Assembly: GCF_036924745.1 (NCBI RefSeq)
Contig: NZ_JAZHSD010000001.1
Location: 3,720,001-3,784,000, forward strand
Origin: Bradyrhizobium sp. AZCC 1693
GTDB taxonomy: Bacteria > Pseudomonadota > Alphaproteobacteria > Rhizobiales > Xanthobacteraceae
Direction: 5' to 3'
DNA: 64,000 bases
The notes beneath the pieces were generated by a model. The model saw only the letters and a list, made by a program, of their open reading frames with translations. It had not been told where the DNA came from and did not search any database. This document shows, piece after piece, positions 1 to 7,680 of this stretch (its first letter is position 1; each line of letters opens with the position of its first letter). The translations under genes and the position numbers were made by a program.

Positions 1-68
1 GCCCAGATCAGGCCCAGCGCGAGAAAATTGATAACGAACACCGTCCAAAGCGTCGGAACGCTCAGCAT
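1..68 (-). CDS. N-terminus of a membrane protein (truncated by window edge)
   Basis: A reverse-strand reading frame begins with ATG at 66-68 and runs off the left edge with 22 complete codons. They encode MLSVPTLWTVFVINFLALG and three more residues, a hydrophobic first transmembrane segment. The opening resembles what I remember from Bradyrhizobium GGDEF-type diguanylate cyclases, but nothing of the catalytic domain is visible, so the function stays open. No strong Shine-Dalgarno sequence is seen. Confidence 0.55.
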   Translation of the reverse strand, partial: MLSVPTLWTVFVINFLALGLIW

Positions 69-506
69 CGCGAACCCGGGACGCGCACGTCCCGTCTCCC
101 CTGTTGTCTAACGACCGCTCAAGACTCCAGCCTTGGGCCTTCTCCCACGACGATTCTTGTTGTCTTGCCCCGCCGTCTTGCGGGACAAGGTGCATCTGCG
201 CCGCTTAACGGACCCTGACTGTCGCCGGCCAATCCAAACCGTGGTTTTGAATTGATGAAGATCGACGTTGGGACATCGTTAAGCATGATGCGTGCGCATG
301 CGAACGGCGATGACGAGGCTCGTTTCGGCACAAAATCGCATCAAAATGCATAACAACTGTGGATAACGTGATGACAACGCCATGACAGCACGCGGCATGA
401 GCCTGCGAATCTGCTGGGATTGTCATCGAGGATGTTGCGAGGCTGGCCCTCCGCCAAGCATGCCTCGGTGTCGCGTTTCAATCCATGAAAACCTTGAGAG
501 GATACT
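69..506. other. intergenic region with one DnaA-box 9-mer
   Basis: About 440 bases lie between the leftward gene and the small gene at 507. I see no convincing protein gene; the short frames here have no ribosome binding site or recognisable product. At 358-366 there is a perfect match to the 9-base DnaA box (TGTGGATAA, reverse of TTATCCACA). It stands alone and the region is not AT-rich enough to suggest an origin. Promoters for both flanking genes should lie here. Confidence 0.4.
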
Positions 507-575
507 ATGGCTAAGAAAGCGAAGAAGGCGAAGAAGGCCAAGGCGAAGAAGGCCAAGAAGTCGAAGAAGAAGTGA
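507..575 (+). CDS. 22-residue lysine-rich micro-protein
   Basis: ATG at 507 to TGA at 575 encodes a 22-residue peptide built from repeated AKK/KKAK units; all residues except Met, Ala and one Ser are lysine. It resembles the C-terminal tails of histone-H1-like bacterial proteins (AlgP/Hc1 type), which bind nucleic acid, so a nucleic-acid-binding role is inferred. GAGAGGA lies about 6 bases upstream as a ribosome binding site, and a hairpin plus a T-tailed terminator follow within 90 bases. That arrangement makes a real independently transcribed gene likely despite the size. Function unknown. Confidence 0.6.
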   Translation: MAKKAKKAKKAKAKKAKKSKKK

Positions 576-581
576 ATTTTG

Positions 582-612
582 GCCCGGGTGGAGTGCTCAG
601 CTCCGCCCGGGC
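582..612 (+). other. GC-rich hairpin downstream of the micro-protein gene
   Basis: GCCCGGGTGGAG (582-593) pairs with CTCCGCCCGGGC (601-612) across a 7-base loop, with one wobble. There is no T-run directly after it, so it may be an mRNA-stabilising 3' structure acting together with the terminator at 641. Confidence 0.5.
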
Positions 613-640
613 TCCCAACTCCGGGTGCAATTTGGAGAAT

Positions 641-664
641 GGCGGGCCGCGGGTCCGCCTTTTT
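641..664 (+). terminator. rho-independent terminator
   Basis: GGCGGGCC-GCG-GGTCCGCC forms an 8-bp stem (one wobble) with a 3-base loop, followed by TTTTT. It probably ends the transcript of the lysine-rich micro-protein gene. Confidence 0.65.
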
Positions 665-699
665 CATTCCGGATCTGTCCTCCCGTCGTCCCTGCGAAC

Positions 700-2038
700 G
701 CACATCGGCGCTAAAATAGTGTTGCGGGTCGGAATCGTTTGTGATTCCAGCGTGTCATGAGGCACGAATCACTGGTGAATGAGGACTGGGCGAACGTTGT
801 CGCCCGGCTTGGCGGGGTGGAAACGCTTGAAGTTACGGCGCGTAAGACGAGAGCGTTTTTGCGTCCGCGTGAGATCACCAATGCGGTGGATTTGCTGAGA
901 TTGATCTTGGCTTACTGTCTGTGCGAGCGCGGATTGCGCTCGACCGTTGCATGGGCGACATCGGTAGGTCTTGTCGATATTTCCAACGTGGCTCTGCTAT
1001 ATCGACTGCGTCAGTGCGGGGACTGGTTCGCAATGCTGGTGGGTCAGGTACTTGCGGCCACTGCCCCGTCAGCGAGCCGGGGACGAATGATCCGCATCAT
1101 CGATGCCACTTCGGTGCCGAAGAAAGGATCGGAGGCCAGGAAGAAGAACAAGGTGTGGCGCATCCACAGCGCGTTCGATCTGCCGCAGGAACGCTTTGGC
1201 CACTTCGAACTGACCGATCAGCGGGCGGGCGAGACGCTCGACCGGATACCGGCGGTGGCTGGAGAGATCCGCCTTGCCGATCGCGCCTATTTGCAACCGG
1301 ACCGCATGGCGACCCTGCTCGAAGCCGGAGCGGACCTCGTGATCCGGGCCGGCTGGAAGAGCGCGCGCTGGCTCGATGCCGAAGGTGAGGTGTTCGATCT
1401 CCTCGCCGCGTTGCGCAAGGCGGCAGTCCGCGGGCTGATCGATCGGCCGATCTGGGTAAAACGCAAGCGCGGCGCACCTCTCGCCTTGCGTCTGGTCGCC
1501 ATCAAGAAGCCGGTGCAGGCGGCTGCCGACGCGCGACGCAAGGCGCGCCGCGACGCACAGCGAGGCGGTCACCAACTCTCGAAGCAAACGCTCGAGGCCG
1601 CCGAATGGGTGATCCTGATCACCTCACTCAAGCCCAAGGACTTCGCAACCGCCGATGTCCTGGCCCTATATCGCCTTCGATGGCGGATCGAACTCGGCTT
1701 CAAACGATTGAAGAGTCTGATCGGCCTGAAGGGACCGCCAGGAACCGATGAAGGCTCCGCCAGACCCCACGTTCTGGCTCATCTATTGGCCATTCTGCTG
1801 CTCGAGCCGTTCATCGACGAACTCGAGGTCTCTCCCCGCTTGGCCGAAGCCGCCTGACGCCGCCTGGCGCTTGGCGTCTGCTTCAGAATCTCGTCGCCTC
1901 GCTGCTTCAGGCGATTATCCCACAGCCCACAATCGCCTGCCTGCGCCGGTCAAAGTCGGCGCTCCAGCGCCATCTTCGCGAACCCCCAAGAAAACGCACG
2001 TATCAAACAATGATCCAACTACCTTAGCGCCTATGTGC
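700..2038 (+). mobile_element. IS4-family-like insertion sequence, 1339 bp
   Basis: The ends are inverted repeats matching at 18 of 21 positions (left begins GCACATCGGCGCTAA at 700; right, read inward from 2038, begins GCACATAGGCGCTAA). The flanks are direct repeats GAAC (696-699 and 2039-2042), a 4-bp target duplication; one base of ambiguity is possible because C precedes both copies. It carries one transposase gene at 757. The target is the centre of a palindromic repeat arm. The 4-bp duplication is shorter than for classical IS4/IS10/IS50 members, so the subgroup is uncertain. Confidence 0.8.
757..1857 (+). CDS. IS4-family DDE transposase (C-terminus frameshifted)
   Basis: The 366-residue frame has an RNase-H-like DDE core: D116 (IIDATSVPKKG), D175 (LADRAYL) and the IS4 signature Y-2-R-3-E-6-K with Y305, R308, E312, K319 in LYRLRWRIELGFKRLK. 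It should cut and paste the surrounding element. The frame stops at 1855-1857, but another forward frame continues with protein-like sequence from about 1860 (WRLLQNLVASLLQAIIPQP, then an Arg-rich tail) to TAG at 2025-2027, inside the right inverted repeat. The natural protein is therefore probably about 420 residues and this copy has a single-base indel near 1850-1865. Whether the truncated protein is active is unknown. Confidence 0.85.
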   Translation: MRHESLVNEDWANVVARLGGVETLEVTARKTRAFLRPREITNAVDLLRLILAYCLCERGLRSTVAWATSVGLVDISNVALLYRLRQCGDWFAMLVGQVLAATAPSASRGRMIRIIDATSVPKKGSEARKKNKVWRIHSAFDLPQERFGHFELTDQRAGETLDRIPAVAGEIRLADRAYLQPDRMATLLEAGADLVIRAGWKSARWLDAEGEVFDLLAALRKAAVRGLIDRPIWVKRKRGAPLALRLVAIKKPVQAAADARRKARRDAQRGGHQLSKQTLEAAEWVILITSLKPKDFATADVLALYRLRWRIELGFKRLKSLIGLKGPPGTDEGSARPHVLAHLLAILLLEPFIDELEVSPRLAEAA

Positions 2039-2212
2039 GAACGCAGGGACCCACAACCACCGTCCTCCCTAACAGCAAACGACGACTGCCACAGCGCCCA
2101 AAGGAAAAGCCGCGGCGTATGGGTCCCTGCGCCCGTGCGCAATTGCGCACTACGCAGGGACGCCGTGTGGAGATGACAGCGCGCGACATCTGCGCCACGC
2201 ATTGCGAAGCAG

Positions 2213-2830
2213 TCAGCGCTCCGCCAGCGCGAGCTTGGCGCCGAGTGCGGCAAATCCCGCCGCAAAGCTCCGGCGCAGCCAGGCCATCGCCTCCGGGCGG
2301 GTGATGACACGGTCGCGCAGCGAGGCTGCGAACAGGCCGTAGACCGCGAACACCGCAAACGTCATCGCCATGAAGGCTGCGCTCAATTCCAGCATCCGCG
2401 CCAGCGGGTGCGGCTCGTCGACGGCCACGAACTGCGGCAGGAAGGCCAGGAAGAAGATCGACAGCTTTGGATTGAGGATGTTGATCAGGATCGCGGTTGC
2501 GATGACGCGGCGACTGGAGCGCGCCGAAGCCGTGGGGCGCGTATCAATCGACAGCGCGCCCGTCTCGCGCAACGCCTGCCAGGCCATGTAGAGCAGATAC
2601 GCAACGCCGCACCATTTCAGCGCGGCAAACGCCAGGGCGCTCGTGTGCAGCACCGCGGCAAGCCCGAGCATGGCGGCCAGCATGTGCGGCAGGATGCCGA
2701 GCGTGCAGCCAAAGGCCGCCGCAACGCTCGGCCGCGCGCCCAGCGTCAGCGCCACCGCGAGCGTATAGAGCACGCCGGTGCCGGGTGAGGCGACCACGAT
2801 CAGCGAGGTCAACAGGAACGACAGCGTCAT
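2213..2830 (-). CDS. LysE/RhtB-family amino-acid exporter
   Basis: A 205-residue inner-membrane protein with about six hydrophobic segments. The first segment with SPGTGVLYT and the ILNPKLSIFFLAFLPQF stretch in the middle are typical of LysE/RhtB translocators, which export amino acids or related small molecules by proton exchange. Length fits the family. The substrate cannot be read from sequence. The start at 2830 is preceded by GGCAGGG. A second, more distant family member lies at 22671-23288. No clear operon partner; the insertion-split repeat ends about 50 bases past the stop. Confidence 0.88.
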   Translation of the reverse strand: MTLSFLLTSLIVVASPGTGVLYTLAVALTLGARPSVAAAFGCTLGILPHMLAAMLGLAAVLHTSALAFAALKWCGVAYLLYMAWQALRETGALSIDTRPTASARSSRRVIATAILINILNPKLSIFFLAFLPQFVAVDEPHPLARMLELSAAFMAMTFAVFAVYGLFAASLRDRVITRPEAMAWLRRSFAAGFAALGAKLALAER

Positions 2831-2883
2831 GCCCTGCCATTAACACGGCGGCATACGGCAGGGAAGCGGCGCGCGGCGGCTTC

Positions 2884-3291
2884 TTACGAACGCGGCCGCG
2901 CCTCGTCGTTGCGGCGCCTTTCATACAGCATCCGTTCGGCCTCGCGAATCACGTCGAGCGGCGCCCACGGCTTGGACCAGAACTGCACGCCATCGGGCAA
3001 TTCCTGATGCAGCGGTTTGCCCGAGGTGACGATCACTCCCATGTCGGGATTGTACTTCCGGGCGATGTGCGCGAGCTCAACGCCGTCCATGTTGCCGGCG
3101 AGCTGCACGTCGGTCATCATCAGGACCAGACTGCCGGCCGCGCGCTCCAGCACCAGCTCGGCGGCCTCCGCACTCTCGCATTCGATGACATCGACCTCGC
3201 TCTCTTCCAGCAGCAGGCAAATCATGTCCCGTTGCATCGGATCGTCTTCGACAATGAGGGCCGTCGCGCGATGGGGTTTTGATTGTCCCAT
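2884..3291 (-). CDS. single-domain response regulator (CheY-like receiver)
   Basis: The 135-residue product is just one receiver domain: acidic pair D16/D17 (VEDDP), phospho-acceptor D61 (MMTDVQLAG), T90/S91 and K108 (WSKPW). It has no output domain, so it probably passes phosphate to or competes with partners in a two-component pathway. The start at 3291 is chosen because GAGGAGG sits 6 bases upstream; the frame is open for another 31 codons, which lack domain character. No sensor kinase is adjacent, so its partner is encoded elsewhere. It is divergent from the SDR gene and the two promoters share about 150 bases. Confidence 0.88.
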   Translation of the reverse strand: MGQSKPHRATALIVEDDPMQRDMICLLLEESEVDVIECESAEAAELVLERAAGSLVLMMTDVQLAGNMDGVELAHIARKYNPDMGVIVTSGKPLHQELPDGVQFWSKPWAPLDVIREAERMLYERRRNDEARPRS

Positions 3292-3439
3292 ATGAGCCTC
3301 CTCTGGATTCGCGCCGGTTTGGCGATGCCCCTTCTGTCGGGTAGTCGACGTTAAGGCCCGAAGCGCTTTATTGTTCAGTTCCAATTTGCGAAAGTTGCGG
3401 AACCCCGCCTTCCTTCTCGACCTGCATGGAGTTCACCCA

Positions 3440-4285
3440 ATGACTGCGATATCCGGAAGTGCGGCCGCCGTGACCGGCGCTGCCAGCGGCATCGGCCGCG
3501 CGCTGGCGCTGGAACTGGCCGCGCGCGGCTGCGATCTCGCGCTGGCCGACCGCGACGAGGCTGGGCTGCAGCAAGTGGCCGCCGAGATCGGCAAGGCGGG
3601 CGCGCGCCAGATATCGACCCACCGCGTCGATGTCGGCCAGCCCGCCCAGATCCAGGCATTCGCGCACGCGGCCATTGCCGCCCACCCCCGGCTCAACATC
3701 GTCATCAACAATGCCGGTGTTGCGCTGCTCGGCGCCTTCAACGAGGTCGACCAGGCGCAGATGGAGTGGCTGATCAACATCAATTTCTGGGGCGTGGTGC
3801 ACGGCACCCGCGCGTTCCTGCCGCATCTTTCGACGCAGCGCGAGGCGCATATCGTCAACCTCTCCTCGATCTTCGGCATTCTCGCCCCGCCCGGCCAGAC
3901 CGCGTATGCGGCGGCAAAATTCGCGGTGCGCGGCTTTTCAGAAAGCCTGCGGCATGAGCTGGCGATGGCGAAAAGTCCGGTGAAACTCTCGGTGGTGCAT
4001 CCCGGCGGGGTATTGACCAACATCGTGCGCAACTCCCGCACCGGCAGCGGTATCGCCGACAATGCGCGCCGCGCCGAATCCATCGACCGCTTCGATGCAA
4101 TCGCCAAGACCACGCCGCCGATTGCAGCCCGGCGCATCATCACCGGCATCGAGAAAAACCAGCCGCGGATTCTGATCGGCAACGACGCGTGGTTCATGGA
4201 TCTGTTGCAACGATTTCGTCCGGCGACGTATTGGGCGGTGCTGGCGAAGCGGATCGGGAGGACGGCGGAGCGGGAGGGGAAGTGA
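3440..4285 (+). CDS. short-chain dehydrogenase/reductase (SDR)
   Basis: The 281-residue cytoplasmic oxidoreductase has the classical SDR features: cofactor motif TGAASGIG (12-19), NNAG (90-93), catalytic S142/S143, Y156 and K160 (YAAAK). An acidic/basic pair after the second strand (ADRDE) suggests NAD rather than NADP preference, an inference. The start at 3440 has GGAG about 10 bases upstream; the upstream extension to 3371 is not domain-like. The substrate is unknown. A repeat element begins right after the stop. Confidence 0.88.
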   Translation: MTAISGSAAAVTGAASGIGRALALELAARGCDLALADRDEAGLQQVAAEIGKAGARQISTHRVDVGQPAQIQAFAHAAIAAHPRLNIVINNAGVALLGAFNEVDQAQMEWLININFWGVVHGTRAFLPHLSTQREAHIVNLSSIFGILAPPGQTAYAAAKFAVRGFSESLRHELAMAKSPVKLSVVHPGGVLTNIVRNSRTGSGIADNARRAESIDRFDAIAKTTPPIAARRIITGIEKNQPRILIGNDAWFMDLLQRFRPATYWAVLAKRIGRTAEREGK

Positions 4286-4311
4286 GTTCGGCATGCGGAT
4301 GGTGCCCCTTC

Positions 4312-4446
4312 GCAGGATGGGTGGAGCGAATCGATACCCATCAATGCCGACGTGTGCGGCGATGGGTTTCGCTGTAGCGTGCCCACCATCACGAGCGAAC
4401 GTGAAATGGTGGGCACGGCGCTGGCGCGCCTTTGCCTACCCTACCA
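4312..4446. repeat. interspersed repeat (GGATGGGTGGAGCGAA / GGTGGGCACGGCGC type)
   Basis: About 135 bases between the SDR gene and the lytic transglycosylase contain inverted pairs: ATACCCATC against GATGGGT, and GTGCCCACCAT against ATGGTGGGCAC. I recall this type as a common dispersed repeat in Bradyrhizobium-like genomes. It has no coding potential. Confidence 0.55.
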
Positions 4447-4467
4447 AGTTACGAAGCGACGAGGCTC

Positions 4468-5274
4468 TTATCGCCCGACCAGCCTGTCGGCAAAATACCC
4501 GATCGTCTTGCGGTAGATCGTGGCCCTGTTCCACTCGCGCATCGCTTCGAAATTCGCGGTGCCCTCGCCGTAGGGCGCGCCGCCCTTGAAGCCGCTCGTG
4601 TGCAGCAAGTTCGCGGTGGAGGCGAGCACGTCGGGGACGCTGTGACGCAAATCGACGTGGCCGTTGCCGTCGAAGTCGACGCCGTACTTGATGTAGGACG
4701 ACGGCAAGAATTGCGTCTGGCCGATTTCGCCGGCGTAGGCGCCGATCAAATCGCGCAAGGGCAGATCGCCGCGCTGCACGATCTTCAGCGCCGCCAGCAG
4801 TTCGCCCTGGAACAGTTCGGTGCGGCGGCAATCATGCGCCATGGTGGCGAGCGTGCGGATGACCGGCATTTTTCCGATATCACCCTTGCCGAAATCCGAC
4901 TCCAGCCCCCAGATCGCGACCACGATCTCGGGCGGCACGCCAAACTTCTGCTCGATGCGCGCCAGCAGCGAGCCATGCCGCTGCAGCATCTGCCGCCCGA
5001 TGTTGATGCGCCCGGGGCCGACGCGGGTGGAGACATACTGCTCGAACGATTTGTTGAAAGTGCCGCGCTGGCGGCGGTCGAAGGTCAGCACCGCCGGATC
5101 CTGCGTGATGCCGGCAAAGGCCTGACTGATCACGGCCTGCGAGACGCCGGCCGCTGCCGCCTCCTGCGACATCGCGGAAACGAAGGTGTTGAAATCGCCG
5201 CCGCAGCGGGCGGCGTAGGTCGGGGTGGAGCAGATGACGGCACTGAGGAAAATGGCCCAACGAATGATGCGCAT
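4468..5274 (-). CDS. lytic murein transglycosylase, MltB-like (SLT_2 domain)
   Basis: A 268-residue exported protein with a signal peptide (residues 1-21, cut after TYA) and no lipobox. It cleaves the MurNAc-GlcNAc bond of peptidoglycan, forming anhydro-MurNAc. The catalytic glutamate is E125 in GLESDFG, and the MltB landmarks AHDCRRTE, GEIGQTQFLPSSY and DFDGNGHVDL follow. It has only the catalytic domain without a C-terminal peptidoglycan-binding domain. A paralog in the same orientation lies at 5475-6266, with a palindromic repeat between them, so the pair probably arose by duplication. Confidence 0.92.
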   Translation of the reverse strand: MRIIRWAIFLSAVICSTPTYAARCGGDFNTFVSAMSQEAAAAGVSQAVISQAFAGITQDPAVLTFDRRQRGTFNKSFEQYVSTRVGPGRINIGRQMLQRHGSLLARIEQKFGVPPEIVVAIWGLESDFGKGDIGKMPVIRTLATMAHDCRRTELFQGELLAALKIVQRGDLPLRDLIGAYAGEIGQTQFLPSSYIKYGVDFDGNGHVDLRHSVPDVLASTANLLHTSGFKGGAPYGEGTANFEAMREWNRATIYRKTIGYFADRLVGR

Positions 5275-5333
5275 GCGAATCCCTTGTTAGCTCCCGCTCC
5301 GATCATGGCATGGAAAATAGCGCGCGAAACCCC

Positions 5334-5455
5334 GTCGTCCCCGCGCACGCGGGGAGCCATACGCCGCGGCCGATATTGTTAAAGCGGACTGGTTGACGGC
5401 TTGGCTTCAACAATTGCCGACTGTGGTTATGGGTCTCTGCTTTCGCAGGGACGAC
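5334..5455 (+). repeat. palindromic paired repeat element
   Basis: Left arm GTCGTCCCCGCGCACGCGGG, then AGCCATACGCCGCGGC, a spacer of about 60 bases, GGTTATGGGTC, and the inverted right arm CTGC-TTTC-GCAGGGACGAC. Same family and orientation as 27634-27754, and the reverse of the copy split by the insertion sequence at 685-2164. It separates the two transglycosylase genes. Confidence 0.75.
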
Positions 5456-5474
5456 GACACAATTAGCCCCCTAC

Positions 5475-6266
5475 TCACTCCCCGCCGTCGATCTGGCGGC
5501 CCATCAGCGCGATGGCTTTCTGATAGACACCCGCGGCATTCCAGGCCTGGATGGCAGCAAAATTCGGCTCGCCCGGCTGGTAGCCTGCGCCCGCGCGCCA
5601 GCCATGGGCCTTCAAGAAGTTCGCGGTCGAGGAGAGCGCATTGGCGGCGTTTTCGAGATTGCCGGTGCCGTAGGCCAAAATGGCTTTGGGCATGAACTGG
5701 GTCTGGCCGACTTCGCCATGCATGGAGCCGCGCTGGGCTGGCGAGAGCGCGCCGCGATCGATCAATTGCAGCGCCGCGTAAAGATGCTCGGTGAAATATT
5801 CCGAACGCCGGCAGTCATAGGCCAGCGTCGCGATCGAGGCGAGCATGTTCTGGTTGCCGCGCTGGCTGCCGAACCCGGTCTCCATGCCCCAGATCGCAAG
5901 CAGCGGCCCCGGCGGCACGCCGTAGCGGCTCTGAATGGAGGCAAACAGCGCGCCCTGCGACTGCTTCAACTGCCGCCCTCTCGAGACGATGGTCGTAGCT
6001 CCCCGCTTGGCGAGAAACTGATCGAGCGAGAGATTGAAACTGCGCTGGCCGCGGTCGGCATTGATGGTCGCCTGCGCGTAGTTCGTCGCCATCAGCGCCT
6101 GGATGGTCGAGGCGCTGATGCCCTTGGCTTGCGCCTCGCGAGCGAATTCCTGCTTCCAGGCAGCAAAGCCGGCGGACGAGCTGCCGCATTGGGCGGCGCG
6201 GGCCTGCGAGTTGAAGCATGCGAACATTGCCAGAGTGGCGCTGAAAGCAAATGCGAGGCGGAGCAT
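5475..6266 (-). CDS. lytic murein transglycosylase, MltB-like (paralog)
   Basis: The 263-residue paralog of the 4468 gene has a signal peptide (cut near QARA) and the same SLT_2 fold: catalytic E129 in GMETGFG, AYDCRRSE, GEVGQTQFMP. It lacks the DFDGNG segment of its neighbour, which is shortened to GTGNLE, so substrate contacts may differ. The start at 6266 is chosen for its signal peptide and the AAGGAATGG upstream; the frame runs 13 codons further back. Role: periplasmic peptidoglycan remodelling. Confidence 0.9.
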   Translation of the reverse strand: MLRLAFAFSATLAMFACFNSQARAAQCGSSSAGFAAWKQEFAREAQAKGISASTIQALMATNYAQATINADRGQRSFNLSLDQFLAKRGATTIVSRGRQLKQSQGALFASIQSRYGVPPGPLLAIWGMETGFGSQRGNQNMLASIATLAYDCRRSEYFTEHLYAALQLIDRGALSPAQRGSMHGEVGQTQFMPKAILAYGTGNLENAANALSSTANFLKAHGWRAGAGYQPGEPNFAAIQAWNAAGVYQKAIALMGRQIDGGE

Positions 6267-6486
6267 GGAAAAGCCATTCCTTAAGAGAGCACTGCAAATA
6301 AGCATCGGCTTCTAGCACGTCCTTGGCCGCGCTTCGAGCGGTTGCGGCAAACGCACGGGCAAAATCTCCCCGAAAACGGCCATGATTGCGACTAATTTGA
6401 ACCGGGTGGTGTTCTGCCGCGACCCTTACGAGTCGTATTTCGTCCCGCCCTTCCCCTCGATCGTTTCTCGAACCAATGGATTTCCC

Positions 6487-7431
6487 ATGGGCTTACCGCG
6501 CATACTGTTCAGGCCGATCCTCCTGCTGCTCGCCTTGTCGCTTGGCGCGATGACGAACGCTTCCGCGCAGACGCGCGACGTGGCCGGCGCAAAAGATTAT
6601 CCCGGCATCGGCCGGTTCGGCGGCAGCGTCATCACGGGCTATCAGGTGAAGGATTTTGACGCGGCGCGGATACAAGGAGCCGCCTTCAAGGACGGCCAGC
6701 CCACCGACGCGCGGCGGCTGGAAGGCCGCATCACCCGCATCGCCTATCGCACCAATCCCGGCCCCTCGATCCTGGAAGTGTCGCGCAATTTCGAGACGCA
6801 ACTGGCAAAGGCCGGCTTCGAAACGCTGCTTGCCTGCGACACCGAGGCCTGCGGCGGCATTCCCTTCTCGGAAGCGATCGACGCGCTGCCGATCCCGCAG
6901 ATGTGGGTGGACGGCTTCAACTATCGCTATTTTGCGGGGCGCAAGACCGATGGCGGGCGCGAGACCTATGCCAGCCTCATCGTCAGCGAGAACAACCGCG
7001 ACATCTATGCGCAGCTCGTGATCGCCGAACTCGGCGCCATCCAGAACAAGATGGTGGATGCGGCGGCAATGGCAAAGGGCCTCGGCGAAGCCGGCCACAT
7101 CGCACTCTACGGCATCTATTTCGACACCGACAAGGCGGTGGTCAAACCCGAAAGCCGCCCGACGCTCGAACAGATCGCAAAACTGCTGACGGGCCAGCCG
7201 CAGCTCAACGTCTTCATCGTCGGCCACACCGACAACCAGGGCGCTTACGACTACAATCTCGATTTGTCGCGGCGGCGGGCTGAGGCGGTGGCGGCGGAAC
7301 TTGTGAAGAACTTTCGTATTGTGCAGGCGCGGCTGAAGACCGCCGGCGTAGGATTTCTGGCGCCGGTCGGCTCCAATGCCAACGAGGGCGGCCGCGCGCT
7401 GAACCGGCGGGTGGAGTTGGTGGCGCCGTAG
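6487..7431 (+). CDS. OmpA-family outer-membrane/peptidoglycan-associated protein
   Basis: A 314-residue exported protein. The signal peptide ends at NASAQ, a mixed alpha/beta middle region follows, and the C-terminal 100 residues form an OmpA/MotB peptidoglycan-binding domain with IYFDTDKAVVKPES, FIVGHTDNQG and DLSRRRAEAV. The domain binds diaminopimelate in the wall. The middle domain, with a Cys pair (ACDTEACGG), I do not recognise. The start at 6487 is chosen because the hydrophobic leader begins there; 35 in-frame upstream codons look non-coding. The TAG at 7429-7431 is followed by the low-GC island. Confidence 0.88.
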   Translation: MGLPRILFRPILLLLALSLGAMTNASAQTRDVAGAKDYPGIGRFGGSVITGYQVKDFDAARIQGAAFKDGQPTDARRLEGRITRIAYRTNPGPSILEVSRNFETQLAKAGFETLLACDTEACGGIPFSEAIDALPIPQMWVDGFNYRYFAGRKTDGGRETYASLIVSENNRDIYAQLVIAELGAIQNKMVDAAAMAKGLGEAGHIALYGIYFDTDKAVVKPESRPTLEQIAKLLTGQPQLNVFIVGHTDNQGAYDYNLDLSRRRAEAVAAELVKNFRIVQARLKTAGVGFLAPVGSNANEGGRALNRRVELVAP

Positions 7432-7680
7432 GGCCCGCGGGAACTCGAGCCAGGCGCGCAGCAGGAACGAACTTTCAGCCAACCGCGGAAGTCTCGTAGA
7501 ATGGGCCGCGCCAGCGAGAGGCGAGCTCTCGCGCCGGGGACCGCGTTGGAGCATTGCCTGTTCCGCATTCAATCTGCCCCGCTGATCAGGAATAAAATCA
7601 TGTTAACCTAAGGATGTTTCTTCATCTGATAGGATACTTTTTGAATAGCAACTGTTCTTGTTTTGTTCTAAGGTGGCTTT
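7432..7680. other. left boundary of the low-GC island, promoter region
   Basis: Sequence composition changes here from GC-rich to AT-rich at about 7580. The AT-rich tract 7585-7680 directly precedes the three-Cys-motif gene and should contain its promoter. I do not find an integrase, tRNA or clear direct repeat that would mark an attachment site. Confidence 0.4.

Larger units (their letters stand above)
685..2164 (-). repeat. palindromic paired repeat element, split by the insertion sequence
   Basis: This is the same element as those at 5334-5455 and 27634-27754, in the opposite orientation. Its left arm GTCGTCCCTGCGAAC (685-699) continues as GAACGCAGGGACCC at 2039, after which come the spacer with GCCGCGGCGTATGGG and the right arm ending near 2164. 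Removing 700-2038 and one copy of GAAC restores the palindromic arm CCCTGCGAACGCAGGG. The right arm carries an extra inner palindrome (GTGCGCAATTGCGCAC). Confidence 0.75.

Noticed and set aside
358..366. Replication origin, because of a perfect DnaA box
   Set aside because: Only one box, no AT-rich unwinding region and no dnaA or other origin-linked genes near it.
1097..1587. Reverse-strand open frames inside the transposase gene
   Set aside because: Shadows of the GC-rich forward frame without domains or start signals.
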